Assembly: GCA_027490195.1 (NCBI GenBank)
Contig: JAIXYN010000099.1
Location: 62,001-126,000 of the forward strand
Length of the DNA stretch: 64,000 nt
Reading direction: 5' to 3'
Source: Verrucomicrobiaceae bacterium
GTDB lineage: Bacteria; Verrucomicrobiota; Verrucomicrobiia; Verrucomicrobiales; Verrucomicrobiaceae
Shown here: piece after piece, positions 52,855-60,237 of the stretch
How positions within the stretch are numbered: position 1 is the stretch's first letter
How the letters are laid out: the number at the start of each line of letters is the position of its first letter
Notes under the pieces: model-generated
Told to the model about the DNA's origin: nothing
The model's input: the letters and a program-made list of their open reading frames with translations, nothing else
The model's database searches: none
Position numbers and translations under genes: made by a program

Positions 52855-53328
52855 TTAATGATTCCGCCTAGTTTTACGCTTTTGCAGCAGGACCTTGGCT
52901 ACCAGCAGCACGATCACCAGATTGACCACCAAAGCAGACACATGGATGACGGTGGCCTTCTTGTAGATCGCATAAGCCTCGGGGGGCAGGTAGATGCAGC
53001 CGCCCAGCAGGGCCAGCCATTCGGCCCAGGTCTTCTGCTTCCACAGCCCGTAGGCCTCCGCAAAACGGATGGTGGAATACAGCAGCGCCATGCCGGCCAT
53101 CAACCACAGGCGCTGGTCGGTGAGCGAAGAAAGCAGATCAATGAAGATGTGGGGATACTTCCGGGCCGGATTGAGATGCAAATGCTGCACGATTTCGCTG
53201 CTCAGCACGTGCAGATCCCGATGCAGCAGCCCCAGCAGGCCGAAGCCCGCCAGCAGCACGATCGTTCCTTTGGCCGCTTCGATGGCAGCCACGATGTCGA
53301 GACTTTTGCGCAAGCCGGAGGATGTCAT
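52855..53328 (-). CDS. DUF2127 family membrane protein
   Basis: A 157-residue membrane protein with about four spans. The L-D-I-V-A-A-I-E-A-A-K-G opening, E-A-Y-G-L-W-K-Q-K-T-W-A-E-W-L-A-L-L and L-P-P-E-A-Y segments are the DUF2127 hallmarks. Function unknown. The nearest gene on its strand, ApbE, ends 79 bases upstream of it. Confidence 0.85.
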   Translation of the reverse strand: MTSSGLRKSLDIVAAIEAAKGTIVLLAGFGLLGLLHRDLHVLSSEIVQHLHLNPARKYPHIFIDLLSSLTDQRLWLMAGMALLYSTIRFAEAYGLWKQKTWAEWLALLGGCIYLPPEAYAIYKKATVIHVSALVVNLVIVLLVAKVLLQKRKTRRNH

Positions 53329-53407
53329 GCTACATCATGCGCGGCATGCAGATGACATCAATGGGGAAGCCCCCGCATTGCATCCCAAGGGCCAGAGCTC
53401 CACGGCT

Positions 53408-54355
53408 TCAGTGCCCTGACTCCACAAACCGTACCGTCACACCCTTCACCTGCCCTGCCATTTTCAGGCCGCGTTCTTTTCCCATCACGCAGATGGCGGT
53501 GTCCAGGGCATCGCTGGTCATGCAGTCCGGGGCGATCACCGAGCAGGCGATGCGCTCCGTCAGCCCCAGCCCGGTCTGGGGGGAGACGATGTGGGAGTAA
53601 CGGACGCCGTCGATCTCGGTGAACTGGTACAAGTCTCCCGAGGTCGAGACGCCGCAGTTGTGCAGGCGCACGCTCTCCAGTTTTTCTTCCGGTGTGGCAC
53701 TGGCAAACTGCCGCAGCTTGATCTCCCACGCATCTTCTCCCGGCGGGGGATCGCCGATGGCGATGTCTCCACCCGCCATGACAAGGGCGCGGGTGAGGCC
53801 GTGCTCACGCAGCACGCGCAGTCCGGCATCGGCGGCGTAACCTTTGGCGATGCCACCGAGGTCGAGCAGCATGCCGGGCTTTAACAGCGTGATGGTGTGC
53901 GCTTTGGCATCCATCTGCACGGCGCGCCAGTCGGTGGCGGCAAGTGCCTGCTGCAAGCGGTCTGCGGGGGGCAGTTTATGGGTGCGTTTGGTGCGCCGCC
54001 AGAGGTGGGTGAGATTGCCGCAAGTGATGTCGAGAGCGCCCTCGGTGAGGCGTGCGAATTCGAGGGAGTGCGAGATGAGGGTGAAGAGATCGTCGCTGGC
54101 TTTGAAGGGCTTGTTGGGGCCGGCATTGCAGAGCTGCATGAGCTCGCTGTTGGGCTCGTAGTCGGAGAAGACGGCGTTGAGCGCGGCAATGCGTTTGAAG
54201 GCGGCATCGGCGGCCGCTTCCGCCTGTGCTTTCGAGTCCGCATGCACCGAGATGCGGAAGGTGGTGGCCATCAGCGGTGCGGAGAAATCGAAGCGCTCCA
54301 GGGCCTGCGCGGGAAGGGCACAGAGGAGCAGGAAAAGCAGGGCAATGGAAGACAC
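53408..54355 (-). CDS. apbE: FAD:protein FMN transferase (ApbE)
   Basis: A 315-residue protein with a signal peptide (about 1-16) and the ApbE fold: M-A-T-T-F-R-I, F-S-D-Y-E-P-N-S-E-L (flavin site), L-D-L-G-G-I-A-K-G-Y-A-A-D, A-L-V-M-A-G-G-D-I-A and the metal site S-D-A-L-D-T-A. ApbE flavinylates periplasmic proteins by covalent FMN attachment to a Thr. No NQR or RNF genes are nearby. The start is set at GTG 54355 because the upstream frame runs through a terminator hairpin (54390-54411). Confidence 0.9.
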   Translation of the reverse strand: MSSIALLFLLLCALPAQALERFDFSAPLMATTFRISVHADSKAQAEAAADAAFKRIAALNAVFSDYEPNSELMQLCNAGPNKPFKASDDLFTLISHSLEFARLTEGALDITCGNLTHLWRRTKRTHKLPPADRLQQALAATDWRAVQMDAKAHTITLLKPGMLLDLGGIAKGYAADAGLRVLREHGLTRALVMAGGDIAIGDPPPGEDAWEIKLRQFASATPEEKLESVRLHNCGVSTSGDLYQFTEIDGVRYSHIVSPQTGLGLTERIACSVIAPDCMTSDALDTAICVMGKERGLKMAGQVKGVTVRFVESGH

Positions 54356-54389
54356 GGAACTCACAGAAGGTGGATCGTATCGACGAAAA

Positions 54390-54411
54390 ACCCGGCCTTG
54401 GAAAGGCCGGG
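54390..54411 (-). terminator. Terminator behind the roadblock gene
   Basis: Stem ACCCGGCCTT / AAGGCCGGGT with a 2-base loop. On the minus strand a T-run follows, so it ends the transcript of the MglA/roadblock operon. It lies between the roadblock stop (54445) and the ApbE start. Confidence 0.85.
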
Positions 54412-54444
54412 TATGCAAGAGGACGGGAGTCACCCTTTCCTTAT

Positions 54445-54843
54445 TCACCAAGCTGGCTCGGCGTGCAGTGCGTCGGAGAGATTCAGGGAAGGCAAAGAGA
54501 CCGGCCGGATGCGGGTCGTAATGGGCTTGGCCAGTCTCTCACAGGCTGTGCGGATGGCGGGGATGACTTCGGTGTTTTGGCAGCGGACGAGCAGCACGCG
54601 GCGCTGCGGCAGACCGTGGAGATAAATGACACCGCCGTCGTGCTGCTGGACGATTTCCAAACAATCGCCGCTGCCGGAGCGGCGGCCAAGTTCTGAAGCA
54701 GCTGAGAGCGTGGCATGTGCCAGCACAAGGATGGCGGCGGTAGGCGGCTCGGCATCGCCCGCGCAATCGAGCAGACGTCCGGCGTCATCCGTAATGGCGA
54801 CCTGAATGATATCAGGAATGGAGGCGAGGGCGGTGAGTTCCAT
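54445..54843 (-). CDS. Roadblock/LC7 domain protein (MglB-like)
   Basis: A 132-residue protein with the roadblock/LC7 fold: an opening L-T-A-L-A-S-I-P-D-I-I-Q-V-A-I-T-D-D-A-G strand pair, a central helix with A-A-I-L-V-L-A-H-A-T-L-S-A-A-S-E-L-G, and I-Y-L-H-G-L. In Myxococcus the roadblock protein MglB is the GTPase-activating partner of MglA; this one follows the MglA-like gene by 20 bases and is the natural partner. It is the last gene of the operon, with a terminator behind it. Confidence 0.85.
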   Translation of the reverse strand: MELTALASIPDIIQVAITDDAGRLLDCAGDAEPPTAAILVLAHATLSAASELGRRSGSGDCLEIVQQHDGGVIYLHGLPQRRVLLVRCQNTEVIPAIRTACERLAKPITTRIRPVSLPSLNLSDALHAEPAW

Positions 54844-54863
54844 GGTTGAAGAACAAGGATGAT

Positions 54864-55517
54864 TTACGCGGCGAGAGCGTGGGTGGGAAGCTCGTGCGGT
54901 GTGGCGGAAGTGCTGTCCGAAGGCGCGGTGCGCAGGCGGAACTGATGCAGCACCGCCTGGGAGATGGCATTGAGCGTGGCCAGCACGTTGCGACCGCTGC
55001 GCGCGTCTGATTCGAAACTGAGAAAGGGCGTGGGCCGGTTGTTGAACAGATACTCCAGGTATTCGACCGGCGCGGCATTGGGCAGATCCCGCTTGTTGTA
55101 TTGAATGACGACGGGCAGGCGGTCGAGCGAGCTTTCGTTCATGCGCAGGTTGGCATCGAGGCTTTGGAGGGACTGCAGGTTGTCACGCTGGCGGTCCATT
55201 TGAGAATCAGCCACAAAGACCACGCCATCGGCCTGTCTCAGCACGAGCTGCAGCGTGGCATTGTAGGTGATCTGGCCGGGGACCGTGTAGAGATGAAAGG
55301 TGGTCTTATAGCCGGGCAGTGCATCTGCCTCGACGGCGAGGAAGTCGAAGAAGAGGGTGCGATCCTGCGCGGTGGAGAGCGAGACGAGGTCGCTGCAGCC
55401 ATTGGGGTCCAGCTTGGCGTGGATCTGCTGGAGATTGGATGTTTTTCCACTCAGCGGCGTGCCGCAATAGACGATCTTAAAGCTGACGGTGTGGTCGTCG
55501 TGATTGATGCTGGGCAT
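54864..55517 (-). CDS. mglA: MglA-type small GTPase
   Basis: A 217-residue bacterial Ras-like GTPase. Motifs: G-T-P-L-S-G-K-T-S-N-L (G1), R-T-L-F-F-D-F-L (switch I area), Y-T-V-P-G-Q-I-T-Y-N (G3, with the P-G-Q of the MglA group) and Y-N-K-R-D-L-P-N (G4). Myxococcus MglA sets cell polarity and gliding reversals. The C-terminus is extended by a Ser/Thr/Pro-rich tail of about 20 residues. Start at ATG 55517; the frame is open upstream without homology. It sits between the scaffold gene and the free roadblock gene. Confidence 0.92.
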   Translation of the reverse strand: MPSINHDDHTVSFKIVYCGTPLSGKTSNLQQIHAKLDPNGCSDLVSLSTAQDRTLFFDFLAVEADALPGYKTTFHLYTVPGQITYNATLQLVLRQADGVVFVADSQMDRQRDNLQSLQSLDANLRMNESSLDRLPVVIQYNKRDLPNAAPVEYLEYLFNNRPTPFLSFESDARSGRNVLATLNAISQAVLHQFRLRTAPSDSTSATPHELPTHALAA

Positions 55518-55581
55518 GGCGGAGAGGAATGACGAGTGAAAGAAAGAGAAATGCCGCAGACTTTCGCAGAATGCCGGGCTT

Positions 55582-58500
55582 TTAGCCCAGCATGCGGGCG
55601 AGTTCGCGGGCGATGAGAGTGATCTTGTCGCGCATGCCGGTGGAGGGTTCGTCATCGTGCAACACGCCGATGATGGAGTCCCCCGGAAAGCAGAAAGTCA
55701 GCAGACGACCGCCCGCATTGAGCGTGAAAGTTTCCGCGCCTTCGATGCCGATGAGCGGAGCCAAGCCCCGCAACTGACGGGCGATGTCTGGTGCCTGACG
55801 CTGGAATTCCACGGCATCCGCCTTGGATAAATCCGCGTGGCTGAGCACGTGAGAGCCATGCAGGCAGACGCAGGCGCTCAGGCCCTGCTGCAAAGCCAGC
55901 AACTCGACAACCCGTGGTGCGGAGAGGTGCTCCTCGGTGCCCAGCAGTGCGCGCAGAAGGAGCTGGTCCGTTTGGGTGTCGAGCGGGGAAAGACCGAGGA
56001 AGGAATGTTTCACCGCCGTCATTTTCGCCGGAGCCGCTGGCGGCGTGGGCTGAACTGCGGGTGGCGCCGGAGCGGGTTGAGGTTCTGGCTTGAATTGGGG
56101 AGCCACTGGCTCCGAAAAAAGCGGTGTGTTCACCGCCTGAGGTCTGAACATTCCACCTGAGGCAGGCTTGGGTGCGGGTGTGCTGAAAGCCGGAATTTCT
56201 TCCAAGGCCGGAGCGAAGGAAGGTGAGGGCTGGAAGAGAGCAGGTGCCGGGGTGGCAAACAAGCTGGTGGCTGGCTTGGCCTCGGCAGCTGGAGTGAAAG
56301 CAGAAACCGGCTGCTGCGGTGTGGGAATATACCCGAGCAGTTGAGCGCTGTTAAAACCAGATTCCCCAGGTGCTTTGGCCGCCAGGGGACCTGTGGAAGA
56401 GGAGGCAAAAGGATCGAACGGTTTGACGGCTCCTGCGAGAGGTGAATTTGAATGAGCCGCCGGTTGTGCCTCAGACGGCGACTGCGAGGCACCGAAGGAT
56501 TGAAACGCTCCGGCGAGTGGCTGCAGAATTTTCGATTGAGATGCAGCCGATGGCTGTGCGGCAGGAAAAGCGAATGCTGCTAAAGCTGGAGGCGGTGCCG
56601 TTTCAGCAGGCGGGGAGGGCGGGAATAATGCAAACTGAGCTGGACCACCGGTTGGCTGAGGGGAACCAAAAGCTGATCCAGGTGATGAAGCCGCTGCGGG
56701 AGGGGAGAACGAGAACGGTGCTGCACCACCACTCGGCTGGGCAGAAAAGGCTGACACCGGTGCAGAAGCGGCAGCAGGCTGGCTTTGCGCAAAGGGAGCC
56801 AAGGCCGCGCCGAACATCGGCGCTGGCTCTGCGGGTGCAGGCGCGGAAGCAGCAGCGAACATCGGCTGCGAATTCTGAGCAGACTGCTGCGGGGGATTGG
56901 GTTGCACCGACAGACGAGCCTGAAGCGGTGCCGGGCTTGGACTGCCAAAAGTGGCAGGTGCAGCCGTTGCCGCCGACATGTTGGTGAGCGCATGAAACAC
57001 CTCGTTCTGCGGCAGCTTGATCTTAAAATCACGCTTTGCATTGGCGAGTGTGTTGCGGAAGCCGAAGTCGGAAATGCCATCGATGAGCACGCCGAGTTCC
57101 AGCACGACGTTGCCGGAGGAAATCTGCTCATTCAGCACACTTGCCTGAACACTGGTGGTGATCCACGCCGGCAATGTGGCCGGATTGAAGCCAAGTTCCT
57201 CGACGCTGTAACCGCCTAAAACTGCAGCGAATCCCAATTTGGCCATGCCTGATCCTGATGAGGCTGGCGTATGATTGCCCTGGGGGGCTGATAGCGGCTG
57301 TGAGGAGAAGGCGTTCGGCGCAGGAGATTGTGGCTGCGAGGAAAAGGCGTTTGGCGCAGGAGATTGTGGCTGCGAGGCGAAGGCGTTCGGCGCAGGAGAT
57401 TGTGGCTGTGAGGAGAAGGCGTTCGGTGCAGTAGATTGTGGCTGTGAGGAGAAGGCGTTCGGCGCAGATGGCGCTGCCTCTTGCATTGCAGAGACGAAAG
57501 GGGAGCCAAAGGGCATCGCGGGTGCTGTCGTCGCCATGTCCGAAGGCGTAGAGGCTTTTTGCTGCGAGGCTGGTGTGAAAAAAGTGGTAATGGATGCCTG
57601 AGGCTGAACCGCTGCAGGTGTGGAACCTGACCAGTTTTCCGGCTTTGCAGGTGTGAAAGAGGGCGCAGATGGCGCAGCTGCGGCGGGCTGCTGTGACATG
57701 CCGAAAAGCGAGCCATTCGGGCTGGCACCTAGCGAGAAGGGAGATCCCGAGGAAGTGGCGGGTGCAGCTGCGGCGGGCTGCTGTGACATGCCGAAAGGCG
57801 AGCCACTTGGGCTGGCACCGAACGAGAAGGGAGATCCCGAGGAAGTGGCGGACGGAGCTGCGCCGGGCTGCTGCGACGTGCCGAAGGGCGAGCCATTGGG
57901 TGCTGCGCCTAGTGAGAAGGGCGACGCAGGGGGCTGCTGTACCGCAGGCTCTGCGGCCGGTTGACTCATTTGGAACGGGGAGCCAGCCGGGGCCTGCGGC
58001 GCGGGCGTTGCAGGCTGGCCAAACGAAAAGGGTGATGGCGATGGTGCGGCGGCGGGTGCAGGTGCGGCACCATGTCCTTCGCGGGCTTGAGCGATCAATC
58101 CCGGAAGCTTCGCCGCCGGTAGTGCCACAAGACGTGGATCCTGGGGGGAAATAGGCACTTGGAAAAGCGCCGGGCAGACTCGATACAGCTCAAAAACCGG
58201 CAATGCCGCCTGACCACTGCGCAATGCATTTTCCAGAAGAGCAGGCGGCAGGGAAAGCGGCTGCTCCATAGGCAGTGCCCCCATGCGCACGACTTCGGCG
58301 GGGAGTTGGTTGATCACATCTCCGACTGTCAGCGGTGAATTCGTGGGGGTTGCTCCGATAACGCTGAATGGCGAGATTCCTGTGGCGGAATTGATCGGCG
58401 GTGCGGAAATCGGTTCGTTGCCAGCCGTTTTGAAGAGTGGACTGCCCCCGATTTGGAAGGGGGAAGCACCCGCTGGAAACTGTTGAGGAGGAGAGGCTTG

Positions 58501-58635
58501 CATGGATGAGGGGCTATTTGTGCCTGGGCCAGCCACTCTCTGCGGATGTGCTCCCGCGAAGTATTGAGGAGCGTTTTGCCCCGGTTCGTTGGAACCGGCC
58601 CCACGCTGGAACAAACCTCGTAACGAAAAACTCAT
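55582..58635 (-). CDS. Giant Pro/Ala/Gln-rich protein with roadblock-like C-terminus
   Basis: A 1017-residue protein with no signal peptide. Most is low-complexity, rich in Pro, Ala, Ser, Gln and Phe, with two tandem repeat arrays (57299-57478 and 57674-57930) and scattered S-P-F-S-F/S-P-F-G type motifs. Two folded segments stand out: module A (about 103-182: V-G-D-V-I-N-Q-L-P, L-P-P-A-L-L-E-N-A-L-R-S-G) and module B (about 465-545: V-E-E-L-G-F, A-S-V-L-N-E-Q-I-S-S-G), which look like copies of one unit. The last 130 residues resemble a roadblock/LC7 domain (L-L-L-R-A-L-L-G-T-E-E-H-L-S, G-L-S-A-C-V-C-L-H-G). It heads the MglA operon; a scaffold or localisation factor for the GTPase is inferred. 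Confidence 0.75.
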   Translation of the reverse strand: MSFSLRGLFQRGAGSNEPGQNAPQYFAGAHPQRVAGPGTNSPSSMQASPPQQFPAGASPFQIGGSPLFKTAGNEPISAPPINSATGISPFSVIGATPTNSPLTVGDVINQLPAEVVRMGALPMEQPLSLPPALLENALRSGQAALPVFELYRVCPALFQVPISPQDPRLVALPAAKLPGLIAQAREGHGAAPAPAAAPSPSPFSFGQPATPAPQAPAGSPFQMSQPAAEPAVQQPPASPFSLGAAPNGSPFGTSQQPGAAPSATSSGSPFSFGASPSGSPFGMSQQPAAAAPATSSGSPFSLGASPNGSLFGMSQQPAAAAPSAPSFTPAKPENWSGSTPAAVQPQASITTFFTPASQQKASTPSDMATTAPAMPFGSPFVSAMQEAAPSAPNAFSSQPQSTAPNAFSSQPQSPAPNAFASQPQSPAPNAFSSQPQSPAPNAFSSQPLSAPQGNHTPASSGSGMAKLGFAAVLGGYSVEELGFNPATLPAWITTSVQASVLNEQISSGNVVLELGVLIDGISDFGFRNTLANAKRDFKIKLPQNEVFHALTNMSAATAAPATFGSPSPAPLQARLSVQPNPPQQSAQNSQPMFAAASAPAPAEPAPMFGAALAPFAQSQPAAASAPVSAFSAQPSGGAAPFSFSPPAAASSPGSAFGSPQPTGGPAQFALFPPSPPAETAPPPALAAFAFPAAQPSAASQSKILQPLAGAFQSFGASQSPSEAQPAAHSNSPLAGAVKPFDPFASSSTGPLAAKAPGESGFNSAQLLGYIPTPQQPVSAFTPAAEAKPATSLFATPAPALFQPSPSFAPALEEIPAFSTPAPKPASGGMFRPQAVNTPLFSEPVAPQFKPEPQPAPAPPAVQPTPPAAPAKMTAVKHSFLGLSPLDTQTDQLLLRALLGTEEHLSAPRVVELLALQQGLSACVCLHGSHVLSHADLSKADAVEFQRQAPDIARQLRGLAPLIGIEGAETFTLNAGGRLLTFCFPGDSIIGVLHDDEPSTGMRDKITLIARELARMLG
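57299..57478 (-). repeat. Five 36-bp tandem coding repeats
   Basis: Five copies of a 36-bp unit inside the scaffold gene, each encoding A-P-N-A-F-S-S-Q-P-Q-S-P with few changes. The copies differ at only a few bases and keep the reading frame, so they have expanded recently and are coding, not a CRISPR array. Confidence 0.9.
57674..57930 (-). repeat. Three 90-bp tandem coding repeats
   Basis: About 2.9 copies of a 90-bp unit inside the scaffold gene (30 residues each), encoding a S-P-F-S-L-G-A-S-P-N-G type segment. Copy 1 to copy 2 differ at only a few bases; copy 3 has drifted more. The copies keep frame. Confidence 0.85.
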
Positions 58636-58724
58636 CGGTGGATGTTGCTGCCCGACTTAGCAAAGTAGCAAGCCTGTGTGAAAAATCTAGTAATTATAAA
58701 CAAATACCTCAGCATTTGCGTTAG

Positions 58725-58886
58725 TTAACTGAGGTTAAGTATTGTTGCCCCACAGTTCAAGCATTTTTCCTCAGTTTCGTTCAGCTCAATGAAGGGTTCA
58801 GCAACCTCGCAGCCACGCTTGACGGATGGTCGTCTTCCACGCGCTAAAAATCGGAAGTGTGTCGAGTCTTTGAGTGTTATGATCAT
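58725..58886 (-). CDS. Possible small zinc-ribbon-like protein
   Basis: A 53-residue frame between the scaffold gene and tRNA-Glu. Its C-terminal end reads E-E-K-C-L-N-C-G-A-T-I-L-N-L-S, with a Cys pair of half-zinc-ribbon type, after a basic middle part. No ribosome-binding site or homology supports it, and no second Cys pair is found, so a chance frame cannot be excluded. The rest of 58636-58979 shows no gene. Confidence 0.3.
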   Translation of the reverse strand: MIITLKDSTHFRFLARGRRPSVKRGCEVAEPFIELNETEEKCLNCGATILNLS

Positions 58887-58979
58887 CACTGTCCGAAAAT
58901 GAATTTCATCATCGATGAATTTTCTCTTGCGCAATCATACTTTGAACGCAATATCCCGGCCCGCTCAAACCGAGCAAAC

Positions 58980-59054
58980 GACCCCTTCGTCTAGCGGTTA
59001 GGACACATCCCTTTCACGGATGCGACACGAGTTCGATTCTCGTAGGGGTCGCCA
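58980..59054 (+). tRNA. tRNA-Glu (anticodon TTC)
   Basis: A 75-base cloverleaf: acceptor GACCCCT/AGGGGTC, D arm TAGCGGTTAGGA, anticodon loop CTTTCAC with anticodon TTC, and T arm AGTTCGATTCT. G discriminator and CCA are encoded. The CTTCGTCTAG...GGACAC layout is typical of bacterial tRNA-Glu. A weak promoter pair (TTGCGC at 58928, AATATC at 58951, 17 apart) lies upstream. Confidence 0.96.
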
Positions 59055-59072
59055 CTCTCATTTTGAGAGTGG
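59052..59072 (+). terminator. Hairpin at the tRNA-Glu 3' end
   Basis: Stem CCACTCTCA / TGAGAGTGG with a 3-base loop, starting in the encoded CCA. A T-run is lacking, so it may act as a processing or weak termination signal. Confidence 0.5.
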
Positions 59073-59253
59073 TGACCGAAACGGTTCAACAAAGCCTCGA
59101 CATTGGCTTTAACTCTGACTCACGGCATCAGGTTTGATTCTCTGCAGCGCATCATGTGCAGCGCATCATGTGCAGTGTTTTTAAGTCATGGTATTGGCGC
59201 TGGAAAATGAAGCTGTGCTGGACACCGCATCCGCATCCGCTAGGCATGCATGC

Positions 59254-60198
59254 ATGTCTTCATCAGGCGGCAAACTTTTCATCACCGGTCATCAAGGTCT
59301 CGTTGGACGCGCACTGCTGCGCCACTACGCAAACAAACCCGAATGGCAGGTCATCACGCGCACCAAGGCAGAGCTGGATCTGCGTGACCAGCATGCAACC
59401 AATGCCTTCTTCGCAGCGGAGAAGCCAGATCAGGTGATCCTGGCTGCGGCGACGGTGGGCGGCATCAAGGCCAGCTACACCCAGCCGGTCGATTTCCTGC
59501 TCAACAATCTGCAGATTCAAAACAGCGTGCTGTCCGCAGCGCACCAGTATGAGACGAAGAAGCTGCTCTTCCTGGGAAGCACCTGCATCTACCCGAAGGT
59601 GGTGGAGATGCCCATCCGTGAAGACAGCCTCATGACCGGGCCGATGGAGGAGACCAATGCTCCTTACGGAGTCGCCAAGATCGCGGGGATCAAGCTTTGC
59701 CAGGGTTATCGCCACCAGCATGGCCGTGATTTCATCTGCGGCATGCCGGCGAATCTGTACGGGCCCTTTGATAATTTTGATCCCGAGCACTCGCACGTGC
59801 TGCCCTCGCTGATCCGCCGTTTTCACGAGGCCAAGCTGCACAACAAGCCCAGCGTCACCCTCTGGGGCAGTGGCAAGCCGACGCGTGAATTCCTCTTCGT
59901 GGACGATCTGGCCTCCGCCTGCGCCTTCCTGCTGGAGAACTACAGCAGCCCGGACATCATCAACATCGGCACCGGTGCGGAGATCAGCATCCGCGATGCC
60001 GCAGAGGCGATCAAAACGATCATCGGCTACACTGGCGAGATCCTCTGGGACACCACGCAGCCAGACGGGAATCCGCGCCGCCTGCTGGACGTCAGCCGCA
60101 TGGCAAACCTAGGCTGGAAAGCCAGCACCGACTTCCGTGAAGGCGTGGCGCGCACCTACCAGTGGTTCCTTGACAACCGTGCCACCGCCCGCGTCTGA
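59254..60198 (+). CDS. GDP-L-fucose synthase-like NAD-dependent epimerase
   Basis: A 314-residue short-chain dehydrogenase of the extended (epimerase) class. Motifs: I-T-G-H-Q-G-L-V-G-R-A (NADP site), A-A-T-V-G-G-I, G-S-T-C-I-Y-P (catalytic Ser) and Y-G-V-A-K (Tyr-Lys), with P-A-N-L-Y-G-P-F-D-N-F and R-E-F-L-F-V-D-D-L-A near the substrate site. These fit GDP-4-keto-6-deoxymannose epimerase/reductase (GDP-L-fucose synthase). The next gene is a sugar methyltransferase, so a modified deoxysugar is likely made. Start at ATG 59254, just ahead of the Rossmann fold; the frame opens earlier. Confidence 0.87.
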   Translation: MSSSGGKLFITGHQGLVGRALLRHYANKPEWQVITRTKAELDLRDQHATNAFFAAEKPDQVILAAATVGGIKASYTQPVDFLLNNLQIQNSVLSAAHQYETKKLLFLGSTCIYPKVVEMPIREDSLMTGPMEETNAPYGVAKIAGIKLCQGYRHQHGRDFICGMPANLYGPFDNFDPEHSHVLPSLIRRFHEAKLHNKPSVTLWGSGKPTREFLFVDDLASACAFLLENYSSPDIINIGTGAEISIRDAAEAIKTIIGYTGEILWDTTQPDGNPRRLLDVSRMANLGWKASTDFREGVARTYQWFLDNRATARV

Positions 60199-60237
60199 AC
60201 CTGTCAATGAAGTCTAGCTGGACACGCCAGCACAACA

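Noticed and set aside
55518-55655. Earlier start for the MglA-like GTPase
   Set aside because: The extension overlaps the 3' end of the scaffold gene and has no conserved sequence; the GTPase fold begins shortly after ATG 55517.
57299-57930. Tandem repeats considered as a CRISPR array
   Set aside because: The units are contiguous with no spacers, keep a reading frame, and lie inside a gene.
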